A stretch of 64,000 bases of DNA. It comes from Candidatus Odyssella thessalonicensis L13 (GTDB lineage Bacteria; Pseudomonadota; Alphaproteobacteria; Paracaedibacterales; Paracaedibacteraceae). This document shows, piece by piece, positions 9,691 through 18,525 of this stretch; position 1 is the first letter of the stretch; every line of letters begins with the position of its first letter. The stretch spans positions 98,890-162,889 of the forward strand of contig NZ_AEWF01000007.1 in assembly GCF_000190415.1 (NCBI RefSeq). Reading direction: 5' to 3'. A model generated the notes under the pieces. It did no database searches. It saw nothing but the letters and a program-made list of their open reading frames with translations, and had not been told where the DNA came from. Made by a program: the position numbers and the translations under genes.

Positions 9691-9937
9691 GTTTTATCCT
9701 TTTGTAAATTTATGTAGGTTATAGGCTAATCCTCGCCCCTTGTAAAGACTAAGCTGCACCATAATTAGCAGCCAAATGATGTTTTTTAAGAGTGTGAGTT
9801 TTGGCGGAGGCCAATTATAGAGGTGTTACTCATATTCACGCGCTTAGGTAGTATGCAAAGTCGAGGTATATGCTTTAGCTCTTTATAGCAGAACGCTCTG
9901 ATATCTGTGAAGAGGGCGAATGCCTTATAACGAAGCT

Positions 9938-10264
9938 TTAATCTTTATGGGGATGATGGCAATGATGCCGCCAATCAGTCTGAATACATTTAATATAATC
10001 CTCATAACCTTTTAGGCGAGCTTCAGGAGGTAACTCCTTAAAGATAATGGTGCGAGCGTTTTCTTTAAAATCTGTTGTCAGCTCACCCGAAGGAGCGGTC
10101 TGGTGATAAGCGGCGACCAAAGAGCCAGTGGCATTATCAGAGTAGCCCGCCCCACAAGCAATAACTTTATCCTGAAGTGATTGATTATGGATCATCGAAG
10201 GAGAGGTGCACCCTGCCAGAAGGTTTGTATAGAAAAAGAGGCCTAGAATTTTTACTGCCCTCAT
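9938..10264 (-). CDS. Small predicted lipoprotein
   Basis: 108 residues. A short basic start and hydrophobic segment end in the lipobox LLAGCT, with the lipid-acceptor Cys at residue 19. The mature part is polar with two further Cys and ends in a His-rich tail (HHCHHPHKD), which could bind metal. I do not recognise the family. Like other lipoproteins here it would depend on the Lol machinery at 3.2-5.1 kb. The start follows a weak purine-rich site. Confidence 0.7.
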   Translation of the reverse strand: MRAVKILGLFFYTNLLAGCTSPSMIHNQSLQDKVIACGAGYSDNATGSLVAAYHQTAPSGELTTDFKENARTIIFKELPPEARLKGYEDYIKCIQTDWRHHCHHPHKD

Positions 10265-10718
10265 CGGGAATTTCTCTTATTGCTAACTATTCAATCTTTA
10301 AAAAATATCTTGTCCAGTTAGAGAATTATCTGAGAAACGTTGATCATTTTTATACTTGCACGCAAATTTAGCCTATCTGGTCATTTTTGTTGTCTAGCTG
10401 ATCCTAGCTTGCTGTCAATACGTTAGATTCTAATCTTTTGCAAGCTATTGTAACTGCTAATAGACTCACCTGTCAGCAAGCGCAGGCGTAATAGAAAAGG
10501 TGTTTATTACAATATATTTCAATGCATTGATAAATAATTTAGGGGGGAGGGAAAATAACTCTCTCCTTGGTTTTTTTATACTTATAGTTAGTGTTCTTCA
10601 GCATATACATTTTTTGTGTTTTATAATGCTACAGTGTAGTATGCTTAATATCTTTATACCCCATAATTGCCTTACTAGTAATTGGTGTTCTGGGAGACAG
10701 CTGCTTTAGCTGTTGTGA
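10265..10718. other. AT-rich intergenic region
   Basis: A 69-residue open frame from a GTG at 10500 is Phe/Leu/Ile-rich and matches nothing I know; I regard it as chance. This space lies between two divergent exported-protein genes and presumably holds their promoters, but no clear -35/-10 pair stands out. Confidence 0.4.
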
Positions 10719-11255
10719 ATGATGAGATCTAGAAACTTGATAAGTACTAAATACATGCTAATTGGTGTACTGGGGGCTATTTTATCGCTTCAGGTAGGCT
10801 GTTCTCGCTCATTTGGGTGGTCGGAGCGCGTGGATGCGGCGACCATCGCTGATAGTTGGAAAACTTATGCAGAATTCTTTGCCTCAGCAAATAGTATTCC
10901 TTTGAGCAAAGAACAATTTATCAGCCAGTTACAGAAGGGGACTTATACTCAAATGTCGATTAGTCACTTTCTTAGCTTGCCCGTTGAGAATCATCGCCTT
11001 GCCCGTTATCATTCGGCTCAAACGGCAGAAGAAGCTTATCCAGAGTCAGACCGTCCACGTCAAAACCAGGACATTGATTCTGTAAATTATTTTTTATCCT
11101 CGATCGCGCCTGTGAGTCCCATCACAGTTGCCATTATGATGGATAAAAAAGGAAAGACACGCCTCATTAAGTTGGATGGCGTCCACCGGATGATGGCCGC
11201 CAACATACTGCAACACGACCTGCGAGTTTTATGGATTAATTTGAGGGAAATCTAA
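10719..11255 (+). CDS. Exported protein with a ParB/sulfiredoxin-like C-terminal motif
   Basis: 178 residues. The N-terminus has a basic stretch and hydrophobic core ending at LQVGCS, a near-lipobox (the -3 position is Gln, so lipidation is uncertain). Residues about 130-175 carry IKLDGVHRMMAANIL followed by a strand (LRVLWINL), resembling the DGxHR...A core of ParB/Srx-fold domains, which in known members bind or hydrolyse nucleotides. The rest is unrecognised. An exported ParB/Srx-like domain is unusual. Start is uncertain: two consecutive ATGs at 10719 and 10722, no strong ribosome site. Moderately confident that the gene is real; low confidence in the domain call. Confidence 0.65.
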   Translation: MMRSRNLISTKYMLIGVLGAILSLQVGCSRSFGWSERVDAATIADSWKTYAEFFASANSIPLSKEQFISQLQKGTYTQMSISHFLSLPVENHRLARYHSAQTAEEAYPESDRPRQNQDIDSVNYFLSSIAPVSPITVAIMMDKKGKTRLIKLDGVHRMMAANILQHDLRVLWINLREI

Positions 11256-11424
11256 ACACCCTAAGCTTTTATCCTTTATCTAATACCTTTCTCTGTGGAA
11301 AGCAGGCTCCTAGGGTGCTGAAATTAGAGTCCCTTTAATTAAGGCTTAAAACAAAGTAAGAGTTACAAATTTAAGTCAAGCATCCCTTCGGTTTCGTTAC
11401 CTCTCCGCTTTAAAAAATCGTCTA

Positions 11425-13064
11425 TTAAAAGTTAAGTTTTATAGGAGTCAGTGGCTCTTTTTCAGGATCTCTACATGGATTAGCAAGTCTTGTTATTCTG
11501 TTAGGAGTCAGACTTTGCGGCCGGTTAGGACTTAGATTTGGCACTCTGTTAGGGCTTAGATTCTCTTTATTCTGTTTAACCTTCTCGGTCTCACCTTTAA
11601 TAGTTTCTAGGACACTCTGATAAAGGGCAAATTGCTTTTTCTGCTTAAGGAGTTCTTGGGTGGTCGCTGCCAATTTCTGTTTCAAAGATTCTAACTCCGC
11701 TTTTAACTTCTTCGCTTCATCATCACAACTTCTTCGCTCAGCTTCCACTTTAGCAAGGTGCATTGCTTGTTTCTCTAAGGAATCCTGTTTCTGAGTTATT
11801 AATTCTTGAGACGCTGTCAGCTGTTGTTCCAGAGTATGAACTTGGTCAGAATGAGCCGCTTGGACGGCTTGTAAGTGCTGCTGTTGAGCTTGCAGCTGCG
11901 TGGTCTTGTCTTCTAAAGCTTGCTGGGTCGGGCTTGCAGTTGTGTGGTCTTCTCCGTTAGAGCCTGTTGGGTCGTGGTGGCTAATCCTTGTGAATCTCTT
12001 AGCTGCTGCTCCAGGGTGTGAACTTGTTCAGAATGAATAGCTTGGAGCTCAATCAAATATTGCTGCTTTGCTCCCAATTCACTTTCTAACTTGGCAATGC
12101 AAGCCGTTTGTTTGTCAAGATTCTGTTGTGCGCTGGCGGCTAATGCTTGTGATGCTGCAAGTTGCTGCTGTTTTTCTTGGAGGTCACCCTCCAATTGCAG
12201 AAGGCGTTTATAGCTTTCTGCTAAATCGTGCTGCTTTGTTTTTGCTAATTCTTCTTGGAGTGCTAATTTCTCTTTAAGATGGTGGATTTCTTCCTTGCGA
12301 GATTTATGTAAAGCTTCTAATTGCTGATGCTTTTGTAGAATATCTTGCTCAGCTAAGCTGAGGTGTTGTTGCGTGGTTATTAGGGTCTCTTGATTATTGG
12401 TCGCCGCTTGTCTCAAAGCTATAATCTCTTCCCGCAGTATGCTAGCTTCTTGATCATATTGATTCTTCCTTTGTCCAAATTTTAATTTCTTAGTATTAAA
12501 CCTTTCTGCAGCCGTTCTTAATTGTTGCTCTAAGGCTGAGATCTGTGATTGGCCCGCTTTGTAATCAGCTCTGACAGAGGTTAGCTGCTCTTCATGGGTT
12601 CTAACCTGGTTTCCCAATTGATGGAGGTGTTGCTGGTAATCGCTGAGCTGAGCGCGAGCCAGCGTCAGCTCTGAGTTTTTCTGATTAAGTTGTTCTGCTA
12701 ATTGCTGTATCTGAGAGTTGCTATAGGAAGCTGAGAGTTGTTTTATACGGAACTCATTAATCCGGTATACTTCTAGTTTCAGATCTTTAACTACCATATT
12801 AAAGGAAAGACCAGGAAGGCAAGAAATGTCTGGGCGCTCTTTGGTGGCATATTTAAACAGGAGTAATTGCTGATCTCTTGCGCTTAGGCCTTCTAGTTGC
12901 TTAAAGTCAAAAAGAGGATCGCCTGTGGTGGCAGCATACTCATACAGCTTCAAATGCTGGTCTGTTGCCTCAGCACAATGGCTATTATTGGTAAAGTGAT
13001 GCTGCTCCGCTCCCTGGCTAAGTGTACTTACCAACGGAAGCCATACTAAATATGCTTTTCTCAT
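11425..13064 (-). pseudogene. Exported coiled-coil protein, broken by one frameshift
   Basis: The N-terminal part (start to 11913) has a signal peptide (MRKAYLVW..., cleavage after QGA) and then a long Gln/Glu/Leu-rich coiled coil. The frame closes at 11913-11915, but a second frame is open from about 11960 through 11425 with no ATG at its head. Restoring one base near 11929-11931 makes the two frames continuous and yields a repeated phrase (TTQQAL..KTTQLQA) on both sides, so this was one gene of about 545 residues. The C-terminal tail contains three spaced copies of L-[S/T]-P-N-R. An alternative GTG start lies at 13076 without a ribosome site. Function unknown; a surface or effector coiled-coil is plausible. 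Confidence 0.8.
11888..11977 (-). repeat. Imperfect ~45-base tandem duplication at the frameshift
   Basis: Two copies start at 11888 and 11932, each beginning GCTTGCAG and ending GGGTCG(T)GG. The first copy is 44 bases and the second 45, so loss of one base in the first copy accounts for the broken frame of the coiled-coil gene. Confidence 0.75.
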
Positions 13065-13117
13065 CTTTATATTCACTATTTAAATTGCTGATTAATTAAT
13101 GAGCTCTAATCTGGACA

Positions 13118-13140
13118 AATGCCGTTTAATAAACGGCATT
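13118..13140 (-). terminator. Stem-loop between the barrel gene and the coiled-coil gene
   Basis: Ten-base-pair perfect stem AATGCCGTTT/AAACGGCATT with a three-base loop, 14 bases after the barrel gene's stop on the minus strand. The T-run is weak, so it may terminate only partly or stabilise the 3' end. Confidence 0.55.
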
Positions 13141-13153
13141 ATAGAGAGTCGTC

Positions 13154-13915
13154 TCAAACACCATAGCAAAATTTCAGCATAAGAGAAGAAATATAAGGCT
13201 TAACCTTAGTGGATACCCATTCTGTCGAGGCAGATTGAAAAACTGTTCTCGATGCTTTAATGGGACCATAAGAGGAAAACCGATATTCCAATCCTATCCG
13301 AAATTTATTAATTGCTTTATCAATACCTATACCGAAAAGAGGGGCAAGTTTCCATTTGGATTTTAGGAAAGTTTTAAAACCATTAATCTCTCCTGAAATG
13401 GCGTCGACATTTTCGACAACATAACTATATTTAAATCGACTTGCTTCAACGCCTAGTAAACCATAAAGTTGTAAGGAATTGAATAGCTTGCGTCCTATGC
13501 GGCCCACAAAGCTGGTGGTGAGTTGACGATTAAGTTTAAGATCCAAACGGCGCTGCAAAGGACCTGAGCTTAGAATTAAATTGGGATCTGCCGCTGTATT
13601 TTTGATCTGGCAATCAACGTTACCCTGGCCTATTTGAAACTCTGGACTTATAAAGATTGATCTTTGAGGTAAGGTATAAACTGTCCCTATAAAGGCATAG
13701 CCGTTCATTTTATCAGCCCTTAAGGAGTTACCATTCGAAAAAATAAGGTGGCTGCCAGCATGGTTCGTTATCACTCCATAGCTTCTTCCGCCGACATGAT
13801 CCCAAGAAACAGCTAAGCCTGTGTAAAGATTGTTAAGAGTTGAAGCTTTGGTTGGTTCTATAGAGAAAAATAAAAAAGCCAATGCAAAATATGATGAAAT
13901 ATATCTTAATTTCAT
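13154..13915 (-). CDS. Outer-membrane beta-barrel protein (porin/surface-antigen type)
   Basis: 253 residues with a signal peptide (MKLRYISSYFALAFLFFS..., cleavage near TKA). The mature protein has the alternating pattern and glycine/aromatic content of an eight-stranded barrel, for example LQLYGLLGVEASRFKYSY, KLAPLFGIGIDKAI and IGLEYRFSSYG near the end. The C-terminus is LMLKFCYGV rather than the canonical terminal Phe. Resembles the OmpA-like/OMP_b-brl proteins common in intracellular Alphaproteobacteria. It faces a ~700-base AT-rich spacer and is followed by a hairpin, so it is probably monocistronic. The specific role (adhesion, porin) is unknown. Confidence 0.75.
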   Translation of the reverse strand: MKLRYISSYFALAFLFFSIEPTKASTLNNLYTGLAVSWDHVGGRSYGVITNHAGSHLIFSNGNSLRADKMNGYAFIGTVYTLPQRSIFISPEFQIGQGNVDCQIKNTAADPNLILSSGPLQRRLDLKLNRQLTTSFVGRIGRKLFNSLQLYGLLGVEASRFKYSYVVENVDAISGEINGFKTFLKSKWKLAPLFGIGIDKAINKFRIGLEYRFSSYGPIKASRTVFQSASTEWVSTKVKPYISSLMLKFCYGV

Positions 13916-14629
13916 TAATATTTCCTTTAATTTAATAATGTTGGGATAAAGTTAGTTTAATTCAAAATTTAATTTGTTAATAAGTGTTTAGGTAAATCGT
14001 CGAAAATTATAACAATATTTTTATTTTTTGTCAATAATTTTAGTAAAAAGAATTTTTTAATCTTAATATTTTTCTTAAAAAAGATATTAAGACATCATAG
14101 TTCTTTTAGACCTTCAACGTTAGTTAATTGCACATATCAACAGTCAGCATAATCTAAATAAAGATAAGTTTTTCCGACCGTCGGCTATTCTTCTACTGAG
14201 CTAGAAGGGTAAATAGTGTGTCATTCTAATTATATTTTACTAAAATTAGAGATGCACAAGCACATTAATGTCTTTACTCTCTTGTCCCCAAATTTATGGT
14301 TTGGAAAACACAGAAAGCAATAGCCTTTGAGAAGGAAATGTTATCTCTTATAATTATGTGATGAAATCTATAATATTTATAAACGCACAATATTACTACG
14401 TGAAAAATTTATTAAATTTCTCGTATTTTTTTTGACAATACCTGGGGGTGGTATGCTATGTGATATAAAGATAAATTAGTAGGATTAACATCTTAATTAA
14501 ATGTGCCGTTGTTTTGTGTATTTCTCTCCTTTAATCTTCTATGTATATAGTCGTTTCGGCCTTTTTCGGCGTACCCTTGTTGTAGTTTTAATTCTTGAGC
14601 TGTTAGTGCGATAGGAAAAGGAGCTAGTG
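13916..14629. other. Long AT-rich divergent spacer
   Basis: Separates two divergent exported-protein genes. Apart from the promoter-like site at 14432-14462 and long A/T runs I see no coding frame, RNA gene or repeat. The large size suggests regulatory content for both genes. Confidence 0.5.
14432..14462 (+). promoter_or_regulatory. Candidate promoter of the SLR-toxin gene
   Basis: Perfect -35 TTGACA at 14432-14437, then 19 bases to TATGTG preceded by TGC, an extended -10 arrangement. Transcription would start near 14470, giving a leader of about 160 bases. The spacing is longer than optimal. Confidence 0.45.
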
Positions 14630-17600
14630 ATGGGGATATTAACGGTACTAGGTACTCTGCTCGGGCTTGCTGTTTCCCAAAGCTGGGGCTGCCAAGAAGC
14701 TAAGAGTTACGAGCAGAGACAAGATTATTGTTCTGCATTAAAAGAAATTGCCAACCTTACTTTCATGCAAGACTGGGAAAAACTATCTCCCCGCCAACGC
14801 CAGCTTATGGAAAGTGAAGCAGAAGCGGCGCAAAAACAGGCAATCAAGCTAACGATATTAAAAAATGAAACTGAAGCTAAGAAATATTTCTTAGGTGCAG
14901 CTAATAAAGGTTCTGCCGTAGCCATGTCTTTATTGGGAGGCATTATCGCAGCTGAAGGGAACTATTTAGAAGCCTTCTATTGGCAAAGATTTTCTTTAAT
15001 AATCTCATGTTTGCTGAATAAGTCGACTATGCTGCCAGTAAATAAAATGAAGGAAATGGCTGAGAGTGCTAACTGTCCCCCGCTGATCAAGCCTTATGTG
15101 CAAGAATTACGAAAGCTTAATATGGGGAAAATTAAAAGGACGCTTTCTTCCTTAGACGGCATGGCGCAAAGAGCACACATAATTAATGACTATCTTCTTC
15201 TGCCTGCATCAGATTATTGTCTGGATATGAGCATAATTGAGTGCCACTACCAAGCTATTTCTCGGCTCAAAGCTTTAAGCCCTTTGGCGACTTCGCGAGA
15301 TAAACTGCAAGACTTGCGTCATCTCCTCACCATAACAAAGCCATCTTCCTCATATTATTCTTCTCAGGAAACCCTTAAAGAAACTTCTAAAATACTATGC
15401 TCTCATGCTTACTCCTTATTAAATGGTAAAACTGCTCTCGATGAAAATGGGCAGACAGTTAAAGAGGCTGAAAGAAACGAAGTCGCGGCTCGAATTTATC
15501 GGCGCGTAGGGACAGTTCAAGCAAGATTTGGTCTCGCTGAGGCGATCTATATGGGACAGGTTTATACTGATGAAAACACCCATTCCATTGTCGAAGGGCA
15601 GCGCTATAAAGTGGTAGCACGGCTGCTAAGGCCGATAGCAACAGCGGATGCTTATTGTCGCTTAGCTCAATTAATTGAAAAAGGATTAATTGACAAGGAT
15701 GAGAATAAGCAACGGATTTTGAAAGGACAGCAATATAATGTTGCCGCCCGCCTTTACCGACAAGCAGGAACCCCTCTCGCTCTAGGTCATTTGGGATACT
15801 TAATGGAAATGGGCCATATTAATACTGATGAGAAGGGAAGGCTTATCTGTGAAGCACAGAGGTATTACCAAGCGGCACAGCTCTACCGACAAGCAGACAT
15901 CCCCTCAACCTTACATAATTTGGCAAGATTGATTGAACAGGAAAAGATTTCTCTTGATGAAATTGGCCATCCCATAGCTGCTGGACAGTATGCTAACGTT
16001 GCTGCACGTTTATATCGGCAAGCAAGGATACCCTTATCCTATTATTATCTAGCCTCGCTTATTGCCGATGGTAAAATCCATGAAGATGCAACTGGAAAAC
16101 CCTTCCCCGAAACAAAGCGTTATGAAATTGCGGCTAAGATCTTTAGGGAGTCAAAAATGCCTGCAGCTTTGTTTTGTCTAGCGCTACTGCTTGAGGAAGG
16201 CAAAATCTGCACGGATGAAACAGGGCAACCGATTATAGAGAGCCAGCGATCTATTACAGTCGCGCGCTTATATAACCTATCTAATACACCTAAGGGTATT
16301 CATAATATTGGAGTTATGATTTACAGGGGTCAGCTTCTTACGAACGAAAAAGGTCAACCAATTCCGTCAGGAAAACGTAATGAAGAAGCAGCACGCCTTT
16401 ATCGGTTGGCCCGAATACCCGATTCCTTACATAACTTAGCTTCGCTTGTTGCCAGCGGAAAAATTCATCATGATGAGAATTATCAGTATATTCCTACAGA
16501 ACAGCGTTATGAGCAAGCAGCCCGTCTGTATCGGCTAGCCGGGATGCCACACTCTTTAGTCGAGCTCGCCGCATTAATTATTAGAGGTAAGATTAATCAC
16601 GATCATCACTGTAAAAAGATACCATTAAAGCAAGGGGATGAAGTGGCGGCAGCGATACTGCGAGCCTGTAAAACGCCTCGGGCCTTGGTTCACTTAGGTA
16701 GCTTAATTGCAGAAGGCCGGATTTATGAAGACGAAAATGGACAGCTGATTCCAGACGGACAGCTATATCAGTACGCAGCGAGTCTGTGGCGCCGCTCTGG
16801 TGTGCCCGATGCATTAGACAATATTGCTGTTATTATTAACCGTGGTCTCCTTAATCAGGATGAGAAAGGACAGCCCTTTGTTCCGGAAATGCGCTCAGAA
16901 ATTGTGGCTCATATTTATCGTCAAACCCGAACACCATTTGCTCTTCATAACCTTGCCTCTATGATCACAAAAGGCTTGACCAATAAAGATGAAAGCGGAG
17001 AACTGATTGCGGACGGCCAGCGCCTTGCCATTGCTGCCCGTTTATACCGACAAGCAGCGCTTCCTGAATCTTTGACCAAGCTTGCGGTTCTAATTAGTCA
17101 TCACTTAATTGATAAGGACGAGAAAGGCGAGCCGATTGCAGAGCCGCAGAGATTAGCAGTTATGGCTCGCTTGCTTAGAAAAGCTCAAACGCGCGAAGCA
17201 ATGATTCATTTGGCGGGCAGAATTTATCGAAGGCATATCGATGAAGATGAATGTGGCAAACCTATTCAAGCAGGGCAGCATTATGCCGTTGCTCGGCGCA
17301 TTCTTGAAAATATTAAGTCAGTTAAGCCCTATTACTACTTAGCAATAATTACATTGGCAGAAAGCGAGGCTCTGACTGCAAAGAAGCAAGCTTTAGAATA
17401 TGCTTTATGGGGAGCACAGCAAGGAGATCATCGCGCCATAAAGCTATATAAGAGGCTTCAAACTTCACTTATTGCAGGAAAACAGATCCAGCAACAGCCA
17501 TCCGATTTTGCTAGCATGAGCTTCCCGATTGCTCATCCGGCGACACAAAAAGGTGATAATATAACTCCGGAACAAATTACAGCAGCAGAATATGCATCTC

Positions 17601-18061
17601 CCATGCCAACGGCACGCAAGCGAGCGAGAGAAGAACAAAAGCTGATCACTATCAAAAGTGAAAAAAAGTTAGCCACGGCCAAGCGCAGTACTTGGGGCGC
17701 TTTTTCAGCAGCCGAAAAAGCTCAAAAACGCAAGCTGAAGCTGCAAAGAATCGTGCAAGAAGCCTGGGCTAAATCAGATAAACTGTCTTTGAAATGTTCT
17801 CCTTTAAAGGATAATAAAGACATTGTCTTTGTTTGGAGTCAAGAGGCGGAGGAGCAATTCAAGCAGCTAATGGCATGGCAGCAAGAGAAAGTTTTAGCAT
17901 TAATTGAAGACTTAAGGGAAGGGGTTCCCAGTGCTCATGAGGAAACATTGCGCCATCTAAAAGCTAAATCACGCCATATTACCCATAAGCATCGTCTAAT
18001 TTATCGACAAGTAAATCAAAGAATAGAAATTATAGGATGTTACGGCCACTACGGTGAGTAA
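14630..18061 (+). CDS. Exported Sel1-like repeat protein with C-terminal YoeB/RelE-type RNase toxin domain
   Basis: 1143 residues from the ATG at 14630 (GGAG seven bases upstream; a GTG at 14627 is less likely). Signal peptide MGILTVLGTLLGLAVSQSWG. Residues about 269-914 are fifteen tandem 43-residue helical repeats, each with AARLYRQA...P, a hydrophobic helix, and a loop of the form DE-x-G-x-P-I. Residues about 990-1050 are strongly basic (ARKRAREEQK, EKAQKRKLKLQR), nuclear-localisation-like. Residues about 1065-1143 match YoeB: VWSQEAEEQF, a Leu/Ile helix, HEETLRHLKAK, ITHKHRLIY, IGCYGHYG. The YoeB catalytic residues have counterparts (Glu of EETL, Arg of HRL, terminal His-Tyr). YoeB toxins cleave mRNA at the ribosome. 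No YefM-like antitoxin is adjacent. An exported effector with a ribonuclease warhead is my inference. Confidence 0.85.
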   Translation: MGILTVLGTLLGLAVSQSWGCQEAKSYEQRQDYCSALKEIANLTFMQDWEKLSPRQRQLMESEAEAAQKQAIKLTILKNETEAKKYFLGAANKGSAVAMSLLGGIIAAEGNYLEAFYWQRFSLIISCLLNKSTMLPVNKMKEMAESANCPPLIKPYVQELRKLNMGKIKRTLSSLDGMAQRAHIINDYLLLPASDYCLDMSIIECHYQAISRLKALSPLATSRDKLQDLRHLLTITKPSSSYYSSQETLKETSKILCSHAYSLLNGKTALDENGQTVKEAERNEVAARIYRRVGTVQARFGLAEAIYMGQVYTDENTHSIVEGQRYKVVARLLRPIATADAYCRLAQLIEKGLIDKDENKQRILKGQQYNVAARLYRQAGTPLALGHLGYLMEMGHINTDEKGRLICEAQRYYQAAQLYRQADIPSTLHNLARLIEQEKISLDEIGHPIAAGQYANVAARLYRQARIPLSYYYLASLIADGKIHEDATGKPFPETKRYEIAAKIFRESKMPAALFCLALLLEEGKICTDETGQPIIESQRSITVARLYNLSNTPKGIHNIGVMIYRGQLLTNEKGQPIPSGKRNEEAARLYRLARIPDSLHNLASLVASGKIHHDENYQYIPTEQRYEQAARLYRLAGMPHSLVELAALIIRGKINHDHHCKKIPLKQGDEVAAAILRACKTPRALVHLGSLIAEGRIYEDENGQLIPDGQLYQYAASLWRRSGVPDALDNIAVIINRGLLNQDEKGQPFVPEMRSEIVAHIYRQTRTPFALHNLASMITKGLTNKDESGELIADGQRLAIAARLYRQAALPESLTKLAVLISHHLIDKDEKGEPIAEPQRLAVMARLLRKAQTREAMIHLAGRIYRRHIDEDECGKPIQAGQHYAVARRILENIKSVKPYYYLAIITLAESEALTAKKQALEYALWGAQQGDHRAIKLYKRLQTSLIAGKQIQQQPSDFASMSFPIAHPATQKGDNITPEQITAAEYASPMPTARKRAREEQKLITIKSEKKLATAKRSTWGAFSAAEKAQKRKLKLQRIVQEAWAKSDKLSLKCSPLKDNKDIVFVWSQEAEEQFKQLMAWQQEKVLALIEDLREGVPSAHEETLRHLKAKSRHITHKHRLIYRQVNQRIEIIGCYGHYGE
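15436..17370 (+). repeat. Fifteen coding tandem repeats of 43 residues (129 bases)
   Basis: Each unit carries an acidic DE(K/N)G-type loop; successive loops read DENG, DENT, DENK, DEKG, DEIG, DATG, DETG, NEKG, DENY, DHHC, DENG, DEKG, DESG, DEKG, DECG. Length is constant while sequence has diverged, indicating an old, structurally constrained array rather than recent copying. Confidence 0.85.
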
Positions 18062-18439
18062 AGTGAGTATTCAAAACACACCCCTTAGGAAGAATAGATC
18101 TAACTGATCAGGAATGATTAATCCGCCTAGAAAGGTTAATAAATACTGAATAGCAACTGAGAGCTCGGGAAGATTTTTTAAACGGGGCGCGTAGGTAAAA
18201 TTTACACTCTCAAAAAGGTTGCCATTAAAAAAGGGGGCAATTGGCTCAAAGTCAAAGAATCAATTAAAGAGAAATGCTTTTTACTTAGCACTAAGATTAT
18301 TGGTATGAGTTGAGTAACATTTCAAGAGAGAGACGGTAGTTAGCGCCAACCTTAGGAAAGATATAGATTCACTAAAACAATTTTTAACTTACTTAAGAAG
18401 AGATAGATTTAGTTAAAATTTATCTCTTTTAAAACCTAA

Positions 18440-18510
18440 AATAGGGAGCATAAAGACCAAGGAGCACACTTAGCTGGAAACAATTTCACTTCCAAAATGT
18501 GCTCCCTATT
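18440..18510 (-). terminator. Overlapping alternative stem-loops downstream of the Q/E/R-rich gene
   Basis: The arm at 18498-18510 can pair with 18461-18468 (8 bp, GGAGCACA) or with 18440-18450 (11 bp, AATAGGGAGCA). The two pairings exclude each other. On the minus strand the outer hairpin is followed by TTTTAGGTTTT. This probably terminates the gene ending at 18526, and read from the plus strand may also stop transcripts of the toxin gene. Confidence 0.55.
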
Positions 18511-18525
18511 ATACATTAGTATACT

